Assembly: GCA_037903475.1 (NCBI GenBank)
Contig: JBAJFG010000071.1
Location: forward strand, 246,001-310,000
Direction: 5' to 3'
Source: Ancylostoma caninum
Taxonomy: Eukaryota; Nematoda; Chromadorea; Rhabditida; Ancylostomatidae
DNA length: 64,000 nucleotides
Shown here: positions 1 to 10,776 of the stretch, in pieces
How positions within the stretch are numbered: the first letter of the stretch is position 1
How the letters are laid out: the number at the start of each line of letters is the position of its first letter
Made by a program: the position numbers and the translations under genes
Notes under the pieces: model-generated
The model's input: the letters and a program-made list of their open reading frames with translations, nothing else
Told to the model about the DNA's origin: nothing
Databases searched by the model: none

Positions 1-368
1 CAAATATGCATTCCAACCGAAACAATAAGCTTAAATATATTCTTCCTTGGCGATCTTGAGTAGCATTCGTCCACAAATTCTTCTAGTACGACGGGCAGCG
101 ATGAGACGGACCTAGAAGACTGATCTTAAAAACGGCTGAATTTCTTAGATAGTGAGAATTCCCTTGTGCTGTTCGATCTTTCTACTCTTGCCGTACCGGT
201 TATTTCCAAAAACAAACAGTAGCAACTTTTTTCTCCCTACACACTACACGGTGTTTATAGTCTCGCGAAAATCACATAGCAGCTAAATCTCGACCGAACA
301 TTCACTGGATTCGAGCAAAGGATGGACGACGAGCAAACACTGAAGATAGTACCGAAACATCTCATTAC
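1..368. other. Downstream of the last guf-1 exon; no convincing terminal exon
   Basis: The last guf-1 exon ends in phase 1, so at least one more exon is expected at lower coordinates. A short minus-strand stretch near 45-110 is preceded by a possible acceptor and faintly resembles the basic GUF1 C-terminus, but only with a frameshift. I could not support it as an exon. Confidence 0.3.
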
Positions 369-1529
369 CTTTGATAGTCACTTCATACTGCTGCCTCGGA
401 ATTTCCCTCTTCAATCGCTGTATAAGCAACTTAGCACGCTCTCGCGCCATCGCTGCAGGTATGATTTGGGAGAACTCTGGCACCTAGAGTTTAATATTGT
501 ACATACAACAATGAAGCTAGAAGTGAGTGAATACTACCTCTCGCCCATTTATGGTTATTGTGAGCTTAATTAGCTTCGTGTCCATATAACCATCCTGTTC
601 GTAGTCGAACGAAGCGTACCCGGAGCATACCCGGAGGTGAGTCTTTTTAGTCGCTCAAAGAAGTCAACGACCACTGAAACGAGGTGAAAGTTAGAAAGTC
701 TAAAAATTAATGGTCTCTTCTAATCTGTTATATCTGGGTAAGCACCTCTCTAGATGTTTTGCGTATTTAGACATAGGAGTGAGGAAAAAATATCGAATCT
801 AACCAACACTTACCCTCAGCGAGCGTTAACCTCCAGATGATCATCAACCTGTCTTCATCGATAGAGCTTATCTCGCCACGTGCATTCGAAACACAGACCA
901 TTAACAGCACCCATCACTTCAGCTGGTACGATCATGCGAACCTACTATGAACGGTTTGTTGAGATGACATGACAGTAGGAAATAGGCGCATAGATGAACA
1001 TCTAGACATACGACCAATCTTTTAATTACTTCTAATGAAAGGAGGCAAACAATCCTTACCTGTAAGGCAAGCGATAAGAAAATGACGACATACCTTAACA
1101 ACAGGCTCCAGGAATTTCTCAGTGTCAGCCTCTTTCGGGAATTTGCTAGCATCTAGGATACTGATCTCACCCTTACCACCGAACCGCTTCTTACGAACTG
1201 TTTCATTGTCCTGAAATCGAAAAGTTATGCAACATGGTGGAAACCATAGATATGGTCCCACACAAACCTTAACAATAGCTCTATATTTTACTGATGGCTG
1301 CGACAGTATGACGCTGGCACCATATTCCTGATCTAGTCGTGCTCCAAACACCTCCATATGCAGCACACCAAGGAATCCTACCTTAATTCAGTGGTTTAAA
1401 CATACGCATCGACACAAATGGTGAAAATGGGGTAGGTGTTCTTTATACCTTCCATCCTAGCCCAAGAGCTGGGCTCGAGCCGGGCATTATTACAACAAAA
1501 GGATCATTTAGACTAAGGCGTTCGACAGC

Positions 1530-3318
1530 CTGAAGAAAAAAGGTTAGACGACGAGTCATACAAGCTAAATAAAGCACACATCCTGTGAAAAAAGGCAACA
1601 GAGAGAAAAATTTAGAGCATAGGTGCGATAGGGGTGAGAACGCCCCTGCCAAAGTGAAGGGGGTCACCGGGCAAAAAGTGAAGGGTGTCGACCGGGGAGG
1701 GGGAGGGGGGCATTCTGCCTTCTTTTAGTAAGAGTTGTGGTATTGGTAAGTAAGTGTTAATGCCCTATCCATTGATGTAATACCCAACATGTCTTCAAAT
1801 GCCGTCGAAACTGAGCGAATATTGCAATATATTTCTGCAAACGCACCGTTTACAGTGTGTTTTTCCGGGAGTAAAATCGCGCGCAATCTGATCCATTCCA
1901 ATAGATCAAATTCTCAGTCGAAAGACCACGTGAAAGCGGAGGTTCCAGCAATTCGCACGTAGTCTTTGTACTGGGTCCGCAATTGCACCGATTTTACTCC
2001 CGGAAAAACACCCTGTAACCGTTTCATGAAACCGTACGATAGCGATGAGTCATCACTATCGTGCTGCGGATGCTCTAGGATACTGCTTTCAAATGAGGAA
2101 ACAGCCATTAACTACATGAATGAAGGTAGTCCTCACCACACCTTCATGATATGATCCATTCATACATACACAGCTGCACAACATTTCTTCTCTCCTACAT
2201 GCAAAAATTTGACACTGAAATTTCACCTGCTTTTGAGATATTTTTGCTTATTACAGCTTTATTCGGAAATGAAACCTAGGAGTGAAGGGTACATATGTTC
2301 TCCTCCTCCAATCCCCTAACTGATAAACCACATCTCGTTCCATGTGGTTGTGTGTCTTTTTCTGTGAAGGGGGTGAGAATGTTTCTGAAGCAATTCTCAC
2401 CCCATACACGCGCCTCTCTTCCTTCATCGCACTATCTTGCTATTTGTCTAACAACGGGCACGAGAATGCCCCGTTGTTTCGGCTCACCCACCCTTTTTTT
2501 CAAACAGAAAAGGGTTTCCCCCAAACATTTGTATATGAGCAGAAAGCGCATTCTTTCTAGTATGTATACATGTACAATACTTACCATTTTCTCGGAAACA
2601 CAAGAAGAAATCCTTTCAAAAACACCTAATTTGTGGAGTTTTCGACCGTCCTGTTGCTACCACTTTTTTGCCTGCTCATCTTACACTAACTGTCATAAGT
2701 CATATACGAAAATGAAGAGAAAATCTTTGCAAAGTGTGGAGGACTATCCTCTTTCCGATTAGTTCACTAACTTTTCCATGATATTCTTCGAAACATGCAT
2801 GCTATGTTTTTCATACCCTTATGTATTCGAAAATTTCTCCGCACACATGCTATCTATGGCCTCCTACTTCTAACATGTAAACTCTACTAGGTTTAAGCTT
2901 CAACTACATACCCTTCACTAATATCTCATTCTTTATCCTTCACATAGAAATTCGCCCTCATTTTTCCTGTCTGCGGCAGTGGTCACATTGCACGCTCCAT
3001 TCAACACTAACTGCGCCATTTCGATTCCTGACCCCCTTATTTACATGAACAGCTATAGAATCGATCCTTTGTCATTGAATTTGTTCACTTTCACTTTACT
3101 AAGCTTTTAATTTCTTCACTTCCTTGTCTTCTGTAAGTGCTTTAGTGAAGAGGGTTATTGGCCCCCTCCCAAAGTGAAGGGGGTCTGAGCCTTGGAAGTA
3201 TTATGCTATCAGTAAACCCTCGTGTTCGACAAAGTGATTACAAAACTTAAGTCAACAGAACTCATGAATGAAATGAATGACAACAGGAAATAAATCGGTG
3301 AAGTAAATAAAAACAAAC
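1530..3318. other. Long guf-1 intron without a gene
   Basis: About 1.8 kb between guf-1 exons. It contains the fold-back repeat at about 1840-2035 and two direct copies of a motif containing AAAGTGAAGGGGGTC (near 1650 and 3170), with a related copy near 2370. The unusual length and these repeats suggest that transposon relics have enlarged the intron. No conserved coding sequence was seen. Confidence 0.5.
1840..2035. repeat. Fold-back (inverted-repeat) element in a guf-1 intron
   Basis: Positions 1857-1877 and 1991-2011 are perfect 21-bp inverted copies. Weaker pairing extends on both sides to arms of roughly 45 bp around a loop of about 110 bp. This is typical of a palindromic MITE remnant. 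No target-site duplication was identified. Confidence 0.6.
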
Positions 3319-4240
3319 CTGTTTGAGTCCCTCGTAGTCGGATGTTTCCACGGGAAACAAGCCGGCGTAGACTGTTGGCTTTGTAGGCTTGAATCCAGGG
3401 AATGGCTTCACATTGTCCACATTCTCAGCTGCAAACAATGTCTCGCCAACAGTTGCCTCCTGCGAATAGGAAATCTCCAGAACTTATGCCTTTACCCTGT
3501 TTTCCTTCTTGTGTTGCAAAAATGTGTACACAAACAAACCTTTACGGTTTTCATACTGCAAATCACATATCCCACTTGCCCAGCACTCAACGCTAAACAT
3601 GGCGTCATGACAGGTCGCATTACACCTACCTTCAAGCAAAACTCATGACAAGGAGTAATGAAATATTAACGACAGAGACGAACAACGACTACCTCTGAGA
3701 CTTCGTACTCCTTCCCGCAGTGATATGATCGGATCTTCTGACGTTTTTGGATACTTCCATCGGTAACACGGATAAATGCTATAGCCCCACGGAAATGATC
3801 GAATATCGAATTGAAAATTTGCGCGCTGGAATTGAAAGGGTAGAAATGAGAACAACTTGGATGGACCAATCTGGAAGGAAGATTTCCAACAACTGTCATT
3901 TATCGCAGCACAAAAGTGCCTCTAACGAAAAAAAGTAGATATAAACTTGGTAAGCGAGATAAGCTCCTAAAATGAAGAAAGCTATGCAAGACCACCAATT
4001 TCTGAAAGATACTTCGAAAGCACCACTTACAAGAATGACGAATGAGAAGAAATAAAAGAAAATATTACGAATATAAAAGTGCTGATCGTACCGAAAAGGT
4101 GCGTCCTTGTTCGTGGTTGGAGGAGGAATCCTCTCAACAACGGCGTCGAGCAACCCTTCAACGTTTAGACCTGATTTTGCAGATATCTTCAGACACTCTT
4201 CGGAATCGAACTCGAACAGGTTCTTCAGCTGCGTTTCTAC

Positions 4241-4654
4241 CTGAGAGTCAAGGGTAACTTGAAATTCAACGACACTAAACAGAAAAAAGGACTGGTATAT
4301 TACGAGCAATTGGCAAGAAACAGATACGGAATTAGGAAGAAGACAAGGAACTGGAACAAAAACCAAGAAAGTAATAAGAAGAGAACAAAGAGAAGGTTTA
4401 ATATGAACAAGAGGCAAGGAAAAGAACACAGCAATACGAAGAAAACAATTATCTAGAATGAAAAAAAGCGTACCAATGTGGAAATTTAGGCCAGGGGCCC
4501 CTTTTTTTAAAGGACTCGCCACAACACTGCGTATCGACAATGCTATCGGCAATGCGCTGAGAGTCGACGCGCAGTAACAGAAGCGTTTCCGGGAATTAGC
4601 GACCAAATCTTTTAATATAGTAGGATTGCGTTTTTCGTTGTTTTTTCTTTTGCC
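4241..4654. other. Non-coding sequence upstream of the first visible guf-1 exon
   Basis: A/T-rich, with a long purine-rich stretch on the plus strand at 4260-4450. No GUF1 P-loop or switch exons are found here or up to the gypsy element, so the gene is cut short in this window. Confidence 0.5.
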
Positions 4655-5377
4655 ACAGTAGAAACTACAAAAAAACACGAAAAAAATAGAAAAATAAACG
4701 TGCAAAGCAGCCTCAGACAAGCAGCGGCCTGATGTATGATGACATAAAAAAGAAACCATAACAGTGGAGAAAAACAAAGAAAAACCCCACCTTTTGCCAA
4801 TTGAGCGTGGCGGCGTTGATCGACAGTTCGACGTACGCTGCCAAGACGGCCGCCCCGCCATCGCACGAGATTTCCTGCCGGCTGAGGGCTCGCCGTTTCG
4901 GATAAACTGCACACATATAGATCCAGAAGTTTTCCCATCAGAATTATTCCAGAAGTTAACAAGTTTCTCAGCCATGATATTTTGCTAATGTCTCTTTTCA
5001 CGTTCAAAAAATTAGCCACTGCGAGAGCTTGCTCATTGGCTTCCTGACTCGAGTATTATTTTTTTTCAATCAAATTCTGAGAGTTTTTTTTTAAACCTAT
5101 GCTTATTGTTAGCATTGTTAAATTGAGTTTGTCAAAGTGTTAGTTGCTGGGATTGTTTTTGATTTATTATGAGAATGTCTGTTGCGTGAACGTGTTGTTG
5201 TTTACGCCCTCTTAAATAAATAAATAAATATACACACACGAGCTGGCAATTAATAATAGGTGGATATACGCGGAGCGATCCCGCGCAAACCAGCGCAAAC
5301 GATAGATCAGTAGATCAAAGCGAGGTTGCGAAAGGTCAATAAGAAACGGATGATCAAATTAGGAGATTATTGGACTA
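4655..5377. repeat. Unidentified repeat shared with 33837-34248 (target of the gypsy insertion)
   Basis: The sequence from CACAGTAGAAAC to the 5' LTR recurs almost unchanged at 33837-34248, where it starts at the same base and again abuts the LTR. Here it is interrupted by a 311-bp insertion (4920-5230). On the minus strand it holds an exon-like reading frame around 4795-4910 followed by GTGGGG, with no recognisable family. The last bases (ACTA, 5374-5377) form the left target-site duplication of the gypsy element, so this repeat is the host flank. Its identity is unknown. Confidence 0.6.
4920..5230 (+). mobile_element. Short retroposon-like insertion with a TAAA-repeat tail
   Basis: Comparison with 34080-34115, where the flanks ACACATATA and CACACACG are contiguous, shows an extra segment of about 311 bp here. 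It ends in tandem TAAA/AAAT repeats (about 5210-5230), as do SINEs and RTE-type non-LTR retroposons. It has no coding capacity and no recognisable tRNA head. It is inferred to be a non-autonomous retroposon because the empty site is visible in the second copy. Confidence 0.55.
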
Positions 5378-5747
5378 TGTGGCGAGCTAGGATGCTGCGG
5401 GATAGATCAAACGATCGCCCGCCAAGAGGCGAGTGATTGACGCGAATCCGCAGCTATAAAGCGGGTTCTGGATCCATGCAGGATGCAGAACCGAGGAATC
5501 ACTCGACGCCTCTGCAGCCCCATCTAGTACTACTCCTGGAACCCTCGACTGTATTCCTTCTTTCCGAACAACGTCAAACGACACCTTCATTCTTCATCTT
5601 CACTTACCCGTGATCAATAGGAGTTATTCTTATTCTTTGTGTTCGTATAATAAACTTTTCCGTGTTGCTGGTGTGATTGTGGAGAGCCGTTAATCGGTGA
5701 TTTTTTTACTTCCACTCATTTCAAACTTGCCTGGCCCGAACCTTATA
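5378..5747 (+). repeat. 5' LTR of the gypsy element
   Basis: A 370-bp LTR beginning TGTGGCGAGC. It has a TATA-like box (CTATAAAG, about 5454) and an AATAAA-type signal near 5648 (TATAATAAACTT). It ends in CCTTATA directly before the primer-binding site. The same sequence is found at 34249-34629. Confidence 0.8.
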
Positions 5748-5760
5748 TGGGGGCCGAACC
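5748..5760 (+). promoter_or_regulatory. Primer-binding site of the gypsy element
   Basis: TGGGGGCCGAACC immediately follows the 5' LTR, as expected for annealing of a tRNA 3' end. A similar motif (GGGGCCGACCC) adjoins the 5' LTR of the second gypsy-type element at 62.6 kb, so the two families may share a primer tRNA. I could not assign the tRNA. Confidence 0.6.
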
Positions 5761-5952
5761 GGTTGAGTGGAAGTAGATCATCGATTGGGTTTGAGATCCG
5801 ATCCACACGAGGGGTCTGAGATCAATCTGCCAAATGGATTGAGAGGCAGGACGAGATTGAGAGACCACCGAGATTGATTGAGAGGTGGTTTGTGAGTCAG
5901 GGAGTGGTCAGGAGGTACTGATCAGCAATCGTGAGGAGTGCGATCTAACGTA

Positions 5953-6222
5953 CAGTGGACGTCATTGGCGGTGGCCCATCCGCGGCCTCGAGAAGGACGC
6001 CGCGCAACCGCGCCGCGCGCGCCACAACCGGTGTTTTCTGCTGCTGTTATGCTACTTCTAGCAGCTCTTCTACCCGTTTTAAGGATTTTCGACCGAATCG
6101 GGAAGAAAGGCGCCTAGGAGTTGCATTCCGGCAGCACACGACGCCGATCCCGGTGCGCACGGCGCGGTTGCGCGGCGTCCTTCTCGAGGCCGCAGATGGG
6201 CCACCGTTATTGACGTCCACTG
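5953..6222. mobile_element. 270-bp MITE with long TIRs and TA target duplication
   Basis: Left end CAGTGGACGTCA and right end TGACGTCCACTG are flanked by TA (5951-5952 and 6223-6224). The terminal inverted repeats run for about 60 bp with few mismatches, through a GC-rich segment (GCGGCCTCGAGAAGGACGCC). TA duplication and TIR structure fit a Tc1/mariner-mobilised MITE. It sits in the untranslated or gag-leader part of the gypsy element. A related, longer and degenerate copy is at 44190-44657. Confidence 0.85.
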
Positions 6223-6349
6223 TATAGTGACTGAGGAGCGGGATAGCCCTAGAGATAGTAGAAGAGTGTATGTACTGATTTATTGATTGGTGAACGGTCG
6301 TTAATCGCGTTGTGAATCCGTTGATCCTCGCGTATCGCTATTGTGGTGA

Positions 6350-6998
6350 ATGGAGTCAGTGCACATTGATCAACCTTCATGTTCCAGAACGATGGCAGCC
6401 CACGAAGGAGGGAATCAGGGCACAGTGCAACCAAAGGGAGGACTCCCGAGAAATCAAGTGAGTGAGCTGACATCACAAGACTGGGGAGTAGTGAGAGTAA
6501 GTGAAGAATTGGAAAGGGTAGTCTGCAAAATAGAACAGTTACCCCAGTTAATTAGTGAGTATGGGAGTGCAGTTGATGCTGACACTCGAGGAGAAAGAAC
6601 GTGAGGAAATCCGGGGTACGAAGGTGATAGAGGCAAGACGCATATAAGTCCCCCCACATGAGTCAGCACTGGTATCGGCACGGTGCGAAGGGGGTAGTGA
6701 TAGGGAAGAAAGGGTGGTATGGCCGGAAAGGGATGGCTTAGCTGCTGGAGTGTACAGGATTCGGGATCAAGAGCTGCATATTCCGATCATGAACGATAGT
6801 GAAGAACCGATGGTACTCCGAGAGGGAGAACAAATCGGCCACTGGGGCACAGAGAAGTGGAAAGAGGGTTGGGAAGACCTGAATCCTGAGCAAGTGAGAG
6901 AAAGTTCCAAAGTAGAGCAGTTGAGTGAGGAGATAAAATCGGTATTGGATGAGTTTCCGGATGCTTTTTCTGTGTGTGATAGGGAACCAACAGAGTAG
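6350..6998 (+). pseudogene. Remnant of gypsy gag-protease and pre-RT linker
   Basis: Short reading frames at 6350-6604 and 6714-6998, with a continuation between them, resemble the segment that precedes RT in Ty3/gypsy polyproteins (VPPHESALVSARC, IMNDSEEPMVLREGEQIG, LDEFPDAFSV). No capsid domain, no CCHC knuckle and no DTG/DSG protease motif is visible. Only about 1 kb separates LTR and RT once the MITE is subtracted, so gag and most of the protease have been deleted. A stop and frame change at 6996-7001 separate it from the RT frame. Confidence 0.65.
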
Positions 6999-7000
6999 AA

Positions 7001-8311
7001 ATGGACATTGACACAGGTAATAATAAGCCAATAAAAATGAAAGCGAGACCTGTGCCTCTGGGGATTCGAAAGAAGTTGGGAGAGCTTCTGGAAGACCTAG
7101 AGAATAGAAAAATCATAGAGAAAAGTAGTTCGGCATGGGTATTCCCAATAGTCTTGGTGAGGAAAAAGGATGATAGTCTCAGGCTTTGCGCGGACTATAG
7201 GGAACTAAATAAGAGGATCAAATTGGACTCATACCCATTGCCAACTATAGACGCTGTCCTACAGAGTTTGGCTGGAAAAAGGTTTTTCTCGACGCTGGAC
7301 CTTTGCAGCGGTTATTGGCAAATACCGCTATCCGCTGAAGCGCGAGAAAAATCTGCGTTCACAACAACCGAGGGCCTGTTCCAGTTTCGGGTCACACCAT
7401 TCGGTTTGAGCACGAGCCCTCCGGTTTTCCAACGACTCATGGACTCCGTTCTGCATGATCTTCTTGGTGCCGACGTTTTCTGTTACATCGATGATATCAT
7501 AATCTGCACGGATACACGGGAGAAGCATATTGAGTTGCTTAGGCAGGTCTGTGCACGTTTGAAAGAGGCTGGGCTAAGGCTGAAGGCGCAAAAGTTTGTC
7601 CTTATGCAAACCCAGGTAAGTTTTCTCGGACACGTCATCGACAGTGAAGGAGTGCATATGGACCCCAAGAAGGTGGAGGCAATAAGCAAGTACGAGGTGC
7701 CGAAAAACGCTAAGGAACTGAGGACTTTTCTCGGTATGGCCTCGGTTTACCGAAAATTCTGCCTGGAGTTTTCTAAGATAGCAAGAGGTCTGTTTGCGCC
7801 AACGTCATCTGTGTGGAAATGGTCAGCCGAGCATGAGGAAGCCTTCGATAGGGTAGAGAAGATGATAATGAGAGCCCCAGTTCTAACGCAGCCGGACATA
7901 GAAAAGGCAAGAGATGGTTCGCGAACTTTTGTGATCTGTACGGACGCATCCACAACAGGATTAGGCGCAGTTCTGTCCCAGGAAGGAGACGATCGACATT
8001 TGCACCCGGTGTACTTCGCGTCCAAAGGTCTGAGCAAGGCGGAGCGGCGGTATCACGTCACAGACTGGGAAGCATTGGCGGTGGTCTTCGCGGTCAGACG
8101 CTTTCACATGTTCATCTATGGGCTCCCCACAGTAGTTCTGACCGATCATCAGCTGTTGACAGCACTATTTAATCGCAGTAATGTATCAGCACGGGTGTTG
8201 CGATGGTCGCTTGAGATGCAGCGTTACAACCTCGAGATAAAGTACGTCAAGGGCAAGACAAATGTGGTAGCAGACGCCTTGAGTAGAGGTACAGCGCAAT
8301 GTGATTTCTGA
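7001..8311 (+). CDS. Ty3/gypsy reverse transcriptase and RNase H (436 codons, intact frame)
   Basis: Copies element RNA into cDNA in the particle. RT motifs appear in order: RPVPLGIRKKL, SSAWVFPIVLVRKKDDSLRLCADYRELN (in two adjoining parts), LDLCSGYWQI, TPFGLSTSPPVFQRLM, and the catalytic box YIDD at residues 162-165 (7484-7495), then FLGHVI. The connection is followed by an RNase H domain with ICTDAST (catalytic Asp), WEALAVVFAVRRF (Glu), LTDHQLL (Asp) and NVVADALSR. YIDD replaces the more frequent YVDD/YLDD and is compatible with activity. The frame opens where the polyprotein would continue from upstream, so the ATG at 7001 is not a true start. The domain is whole but lacks an intact gag. 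Confidence 0.9.
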   Translation: MDIDTGNNKPIKMKARPVPLGIRKKLGELLEDLENRKIIEKSSSAWVFPIVLVRKKDDSLRLCADYRELNKRIKLDSYPLPTIDAVLQSLAGKRFFSTLDLCSGYWQIPLSAEAREKSAFTTTEGLFQFRVTPFGLSTSPPVFQRLMDSVLHDLLGADVFCYIDDIIICTDTREKHIELLRQVCARLKEAGLRLKAQKFVLMQTQVSFLGHVIDSEGVHMDPKKVEAISKYEVPKNAKELRTFLGMASVYRKFCLEFSKIARGLFAPTSSVWKWSAEHEEAFDRVEKMIMRAPVLTQPDIEKARDGSRTFVICTDASTTGLGAVLSQEGDDRHLHPVYFASKGLSKAERRYHVTDWEALAVVFAVRRFHMFIYGLPTVVLTDHQLLTALFNRSNVSARVLRWSLEMQRYNLEIKYVKGKTNVVADALSRGTAQCDF

Positions 8312-8326
8312 GAGTCGATCCAGGGG

Positions 8327-9645
8327 TTGAACGAAACTATCGTTAATAGGGTTACCGCGCAAGAAAAATGTAAGTGGTTGCGAGAGCTAGAAAACGACCC
8401 GGATTTTGGTCCAGTAATAGAGGAGCTAATGAATGGGAATTTGAGTGCTGTCGTGAATGTGCCAGGATGGAGGAAGTTTGTGAAAGTGGCAGATTTCGAG
8501 ATCGAGAATGGGGAACTGAAAATGTATCAGGAGGACGGACGACTGGTCATGGTAGTACCCAAGAGCGCGCGGTATGAGATTTTCCATGAGGCGCACGCAG
8601 GGACTTTTGCAGGACATTTCAGTGCTCATAAGCTATGGAATAAGCTCAGGAAGGAGATTTTCTGGCCAAACATGCTTGCGGATATCAGCAGATGGACGAA
8701 GGAATGCCAAAAATGTTTCGTGCATAACCCTAGAGCTGCTATTATTCCACCTTTGAGACCTATTGTGACAGCGAAGCCGTACGAGATTATAGGGGTAGAT
8801 GTGTTAGAATTAGAGTTGACAGCAAGTGGAAATAGATATGCGGTCACTGTGATTGACCATTTCTCAAATTACGCAGCTGCATATCCCGTGCCGGACAAGT
8901 CGGCGGAAACAGTGGCAAGAGTGATGTCAGAGACAAAATGGTTTTAGACAAAGGCGGAGAGTTCGAGAATAAAATAATGGCTGAGCTGACGAAAATCACG
9001 AAAATCGAACACGTGACAACCAAGGGGTATAACCCTCGGGAAAACGGAATCACGGAAAGATTGAACGGGACGATAGTAGCGATGCTGAGAAGGAGTACGG
9101 TTCTTCCAATGGAATGGGATGTACGCCTGCCATTTTGCATGATGGCGTACAATTTAACTCCTCATAGCGCCACAGGGGAAGTCCGTACTTCATTCTGCAT
9201 GATATGGACCCAAATTTTCCGTCTGCGGTAGTGCCCAATGGTGGTATTTCGTGGTATATGATGGATAAGAGCTTGGAGGACTACAAGGGGCAGCTTTTAC
9301 AAGGGATAGCAGAGACCCACGAACGTGTGAAGGAGTATAATGACCGCGTTAGGGAGAAAATGAAGATATGATAGTCGCAGTAAGACAGACGTGGAAAAGC
9401 ATGCAGAAGTGGGTGACAGGGTGTATCTTTTGTCTCCGAACGAGAAGGCCATGAATTCGCACCCAAAGTTAGCATGCGAGTGGGCAGGACCATTTCGAGT
9501 GGTAGAAAATAGCCAGAATTCAGCCCTGATCACTAGGATAGGTGAAAACTCTGAACCAGTCCGAGTACAGTTTGATATGCTGAGGATTGTACCTCCTTGC
9601 ATTCCAGATGATCGGCTGGATACTGTAGCCAATCATGACTTATAA
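8327..9645 (+). pseudogene. Ty3/gypsy integrase, broken into three frames
   Basis: Inserts the cDNA into chromosomes. 8327-8947 carries the HHCC zinc finger (two His near HEAHAGTFAGH, Cys pair in KECQKC) and the first catalytic Asp (GVDVLEL). 8938-9231 carries the second Asp (LDKGGEF) and Glu (GITERLNG), spaced 35 residues apart as in D,D35E enzymes. 9391-9645 carries the GPY/F-type C-terminal module (WAGPFRVV). Frame changes near 8940 and between 9231 and 9391 break the protein; some sequence between the first and second Asp seems to be missing. All catalytic residues are present, so the decay is by small indels. Confidence 0.85.
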
Positions 9646-9759
9646 TAACGGGCTTACTTCGTCTGTCACGTGTGTGTGTGTGTCAGAAACGAAATTCCCT
9701 GATTGGTCAGTGATGGTGATTGCGGGGTCAACAAGATGATAGGGACGGGTACGGTGAGT

Positions 9760-10205
9760 GCACTGCGGTGTGGAGGGTGCGCCGGCGTCCAAAAGTGGGG
9801 AAACGCCTGGAGTCGGGTCCAATGGTGTGATAAGTGTGCGCCGGCGTCCAAAAGTGGGGAAAAGCCTGGAGTCGGGTCCAACGGTTTGATAAGGGAGCGC
9901 CGGCGTTCAAAAGTGGAAAAGCGCCTGGAGTCGGGTCCAACGGTGTGATAAGGGAGCGCCGGCGTTCAAAAGTGGAAAAACGCCTGGAGTCCGGTCCAAC
10001 GGTTTGATAAGGGAGCGCCGGCGTTCAAAAGTGGAAAAGCGCCTGGAGTCGGGTCCAACGGTGTGATAAGGGTGCGCCGGCTTCCAAAGTGGAAAAACGC
10101 CTGGAGTCCGGTCCAACGGTTTGATAAGGGAGCGCCGGCGTTCAAAAGTGGAAAAGCGCCTGGAGTCGGGTCCAACGGTGTGATAAGGGTGCGCCGGCTT
10201 CCACA
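9760..10205. repeat. Minisatellite of about 58 bp, two-monomer higher-order structure
   Basis: About eight tandem copies of a unit with GCGCCGGCGTCCAAAAGTGG and CGCCTGGAGTCGGGTCC. From about 9890 two variants alternate (GTCGGGTCC...GGTGTG and GTCCGGTCC...GGTTTG), so recent amplification used a dimer of about 117 bp. Reading frames across it are repeat artefacts. The same monomer occurs at 48530-48760 and, degenerate, near 36330-36440. Confidence 0.9.
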
Positions 10206-10357
10206 AGTGATAGGAATTCGCTAGGCGGGTCTATTCCTGCATGAGGGGTACGCTTATTCTGTTTCGGCGGACGCTCCTACCTAAATCGCCTAGATGTACA
10301 TTGTTTCCTTTCGTATCGGTGTTCTCTCCCATTCCTTTGGAGAAGAACCACTCCTTC

Positions 10358-10538
10358 TGTCGTGGCTAGCACGACCAGCCATCGCTTTCAAAGGGCATAT
10401 AGCTGCCGCAGGTGTGAGCTCTGTTGCTTACTTCTTATATGGGCGGAGCTGTGGCCCTCTATATATAAGCCCTTGCAGTCTAGTACTTTTCCATTGCTTG
10501 CTTGAATAAATATAGTGAACAAGTAATAAACATACAGC

Positions 10539-10599
<61 letters not shown>

Positions 10600-10776
10600 G
10601 GAATAATAATAGTATTAATAATAGTAATAATAATAACAATAATATAATATAATTACAGTATAATTATAATTTATAGTACAATTATAGTATAATTATTGTT
10701 ATAGTCATTTGTATAAGAATACTGAACCACCAGCACATTATAGTCATTTGTATAAGAATACTGAACCACCAGCACA
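10358..10776 (+). repeat. 5' LTR of BEL A
   Basis: Begins TGTCGTGGCTAGC and ends CCAGCACA. It contains a TATA-like box (CTATATATAAG, about 10460), AATAAA signals (about 10504 and 10526), an AAT microsatellite of about 18 units at 10541-10598, and a 31-bp duplication at its 3' end. The 3' LTR shares both ends but has lost about 140 bp in the U3/R part. Confidence 0.85.

Larger units (their letters stand above)
369..4240 (-). pseudogene. guf-1: guf-1 (mitochondrial LepA/EF4-type translation GTPase), damaged and lacking its N-terminal exons
   Basis: Homologue of GUF1/LepA, the mitochondrial back-translocating elongation-factor GTPase. Ten exons can be placed on the minus strand: 4092-4240, 3693-3825, 3540-3629, 3319-3459, 1449-1529, 1268-1381, 1094-1210, 814-941, 538-673 and 369-483. 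All are bounded by AG/GT and their phases agree. They cover the end of the GTPase domain (ISAKSGLNVEG, VERIPPP), domain II (FDHFRGAIAFIRV, AGQVGYV), domain III (ALGLGWK, GFLGVLHMEV) and the LepA-specific C-terminal part (SGYA...DYE, PRQQYEV). Exon 814-941 has one base too many near 878-900, and exon 538-673 has an 11-bp tandem duplication at 614-635. The first shift runs into a stop. Exons for the P-loop (AHVDHGKST) and switch motifs are not in the window; gypsy insertions start 0.4 kb upstream. It is either a recent pseudogene or a gene with assembly errors and very distant 5' exons. The family assignment is firm. Confidence 0.9.

Noticed and set aside
1..120. Possible last guf-1 exon
   Set aside because: Only weak resemblance to the basic GUF1 C-terminus and only with a frameshift.
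3896..4975. 359-codon minus-strand frame as one protein
   Set aside because: Only the part at 4092-4240 is coding (guf-1 exon); the rest is intron and repeat read through.
9703..10206. Overlapping frames on both strands with repeated PTPG/RRFPTF motifs
   Set aside because: They follow the 58-bp minisatellite period and have no other coding sign.
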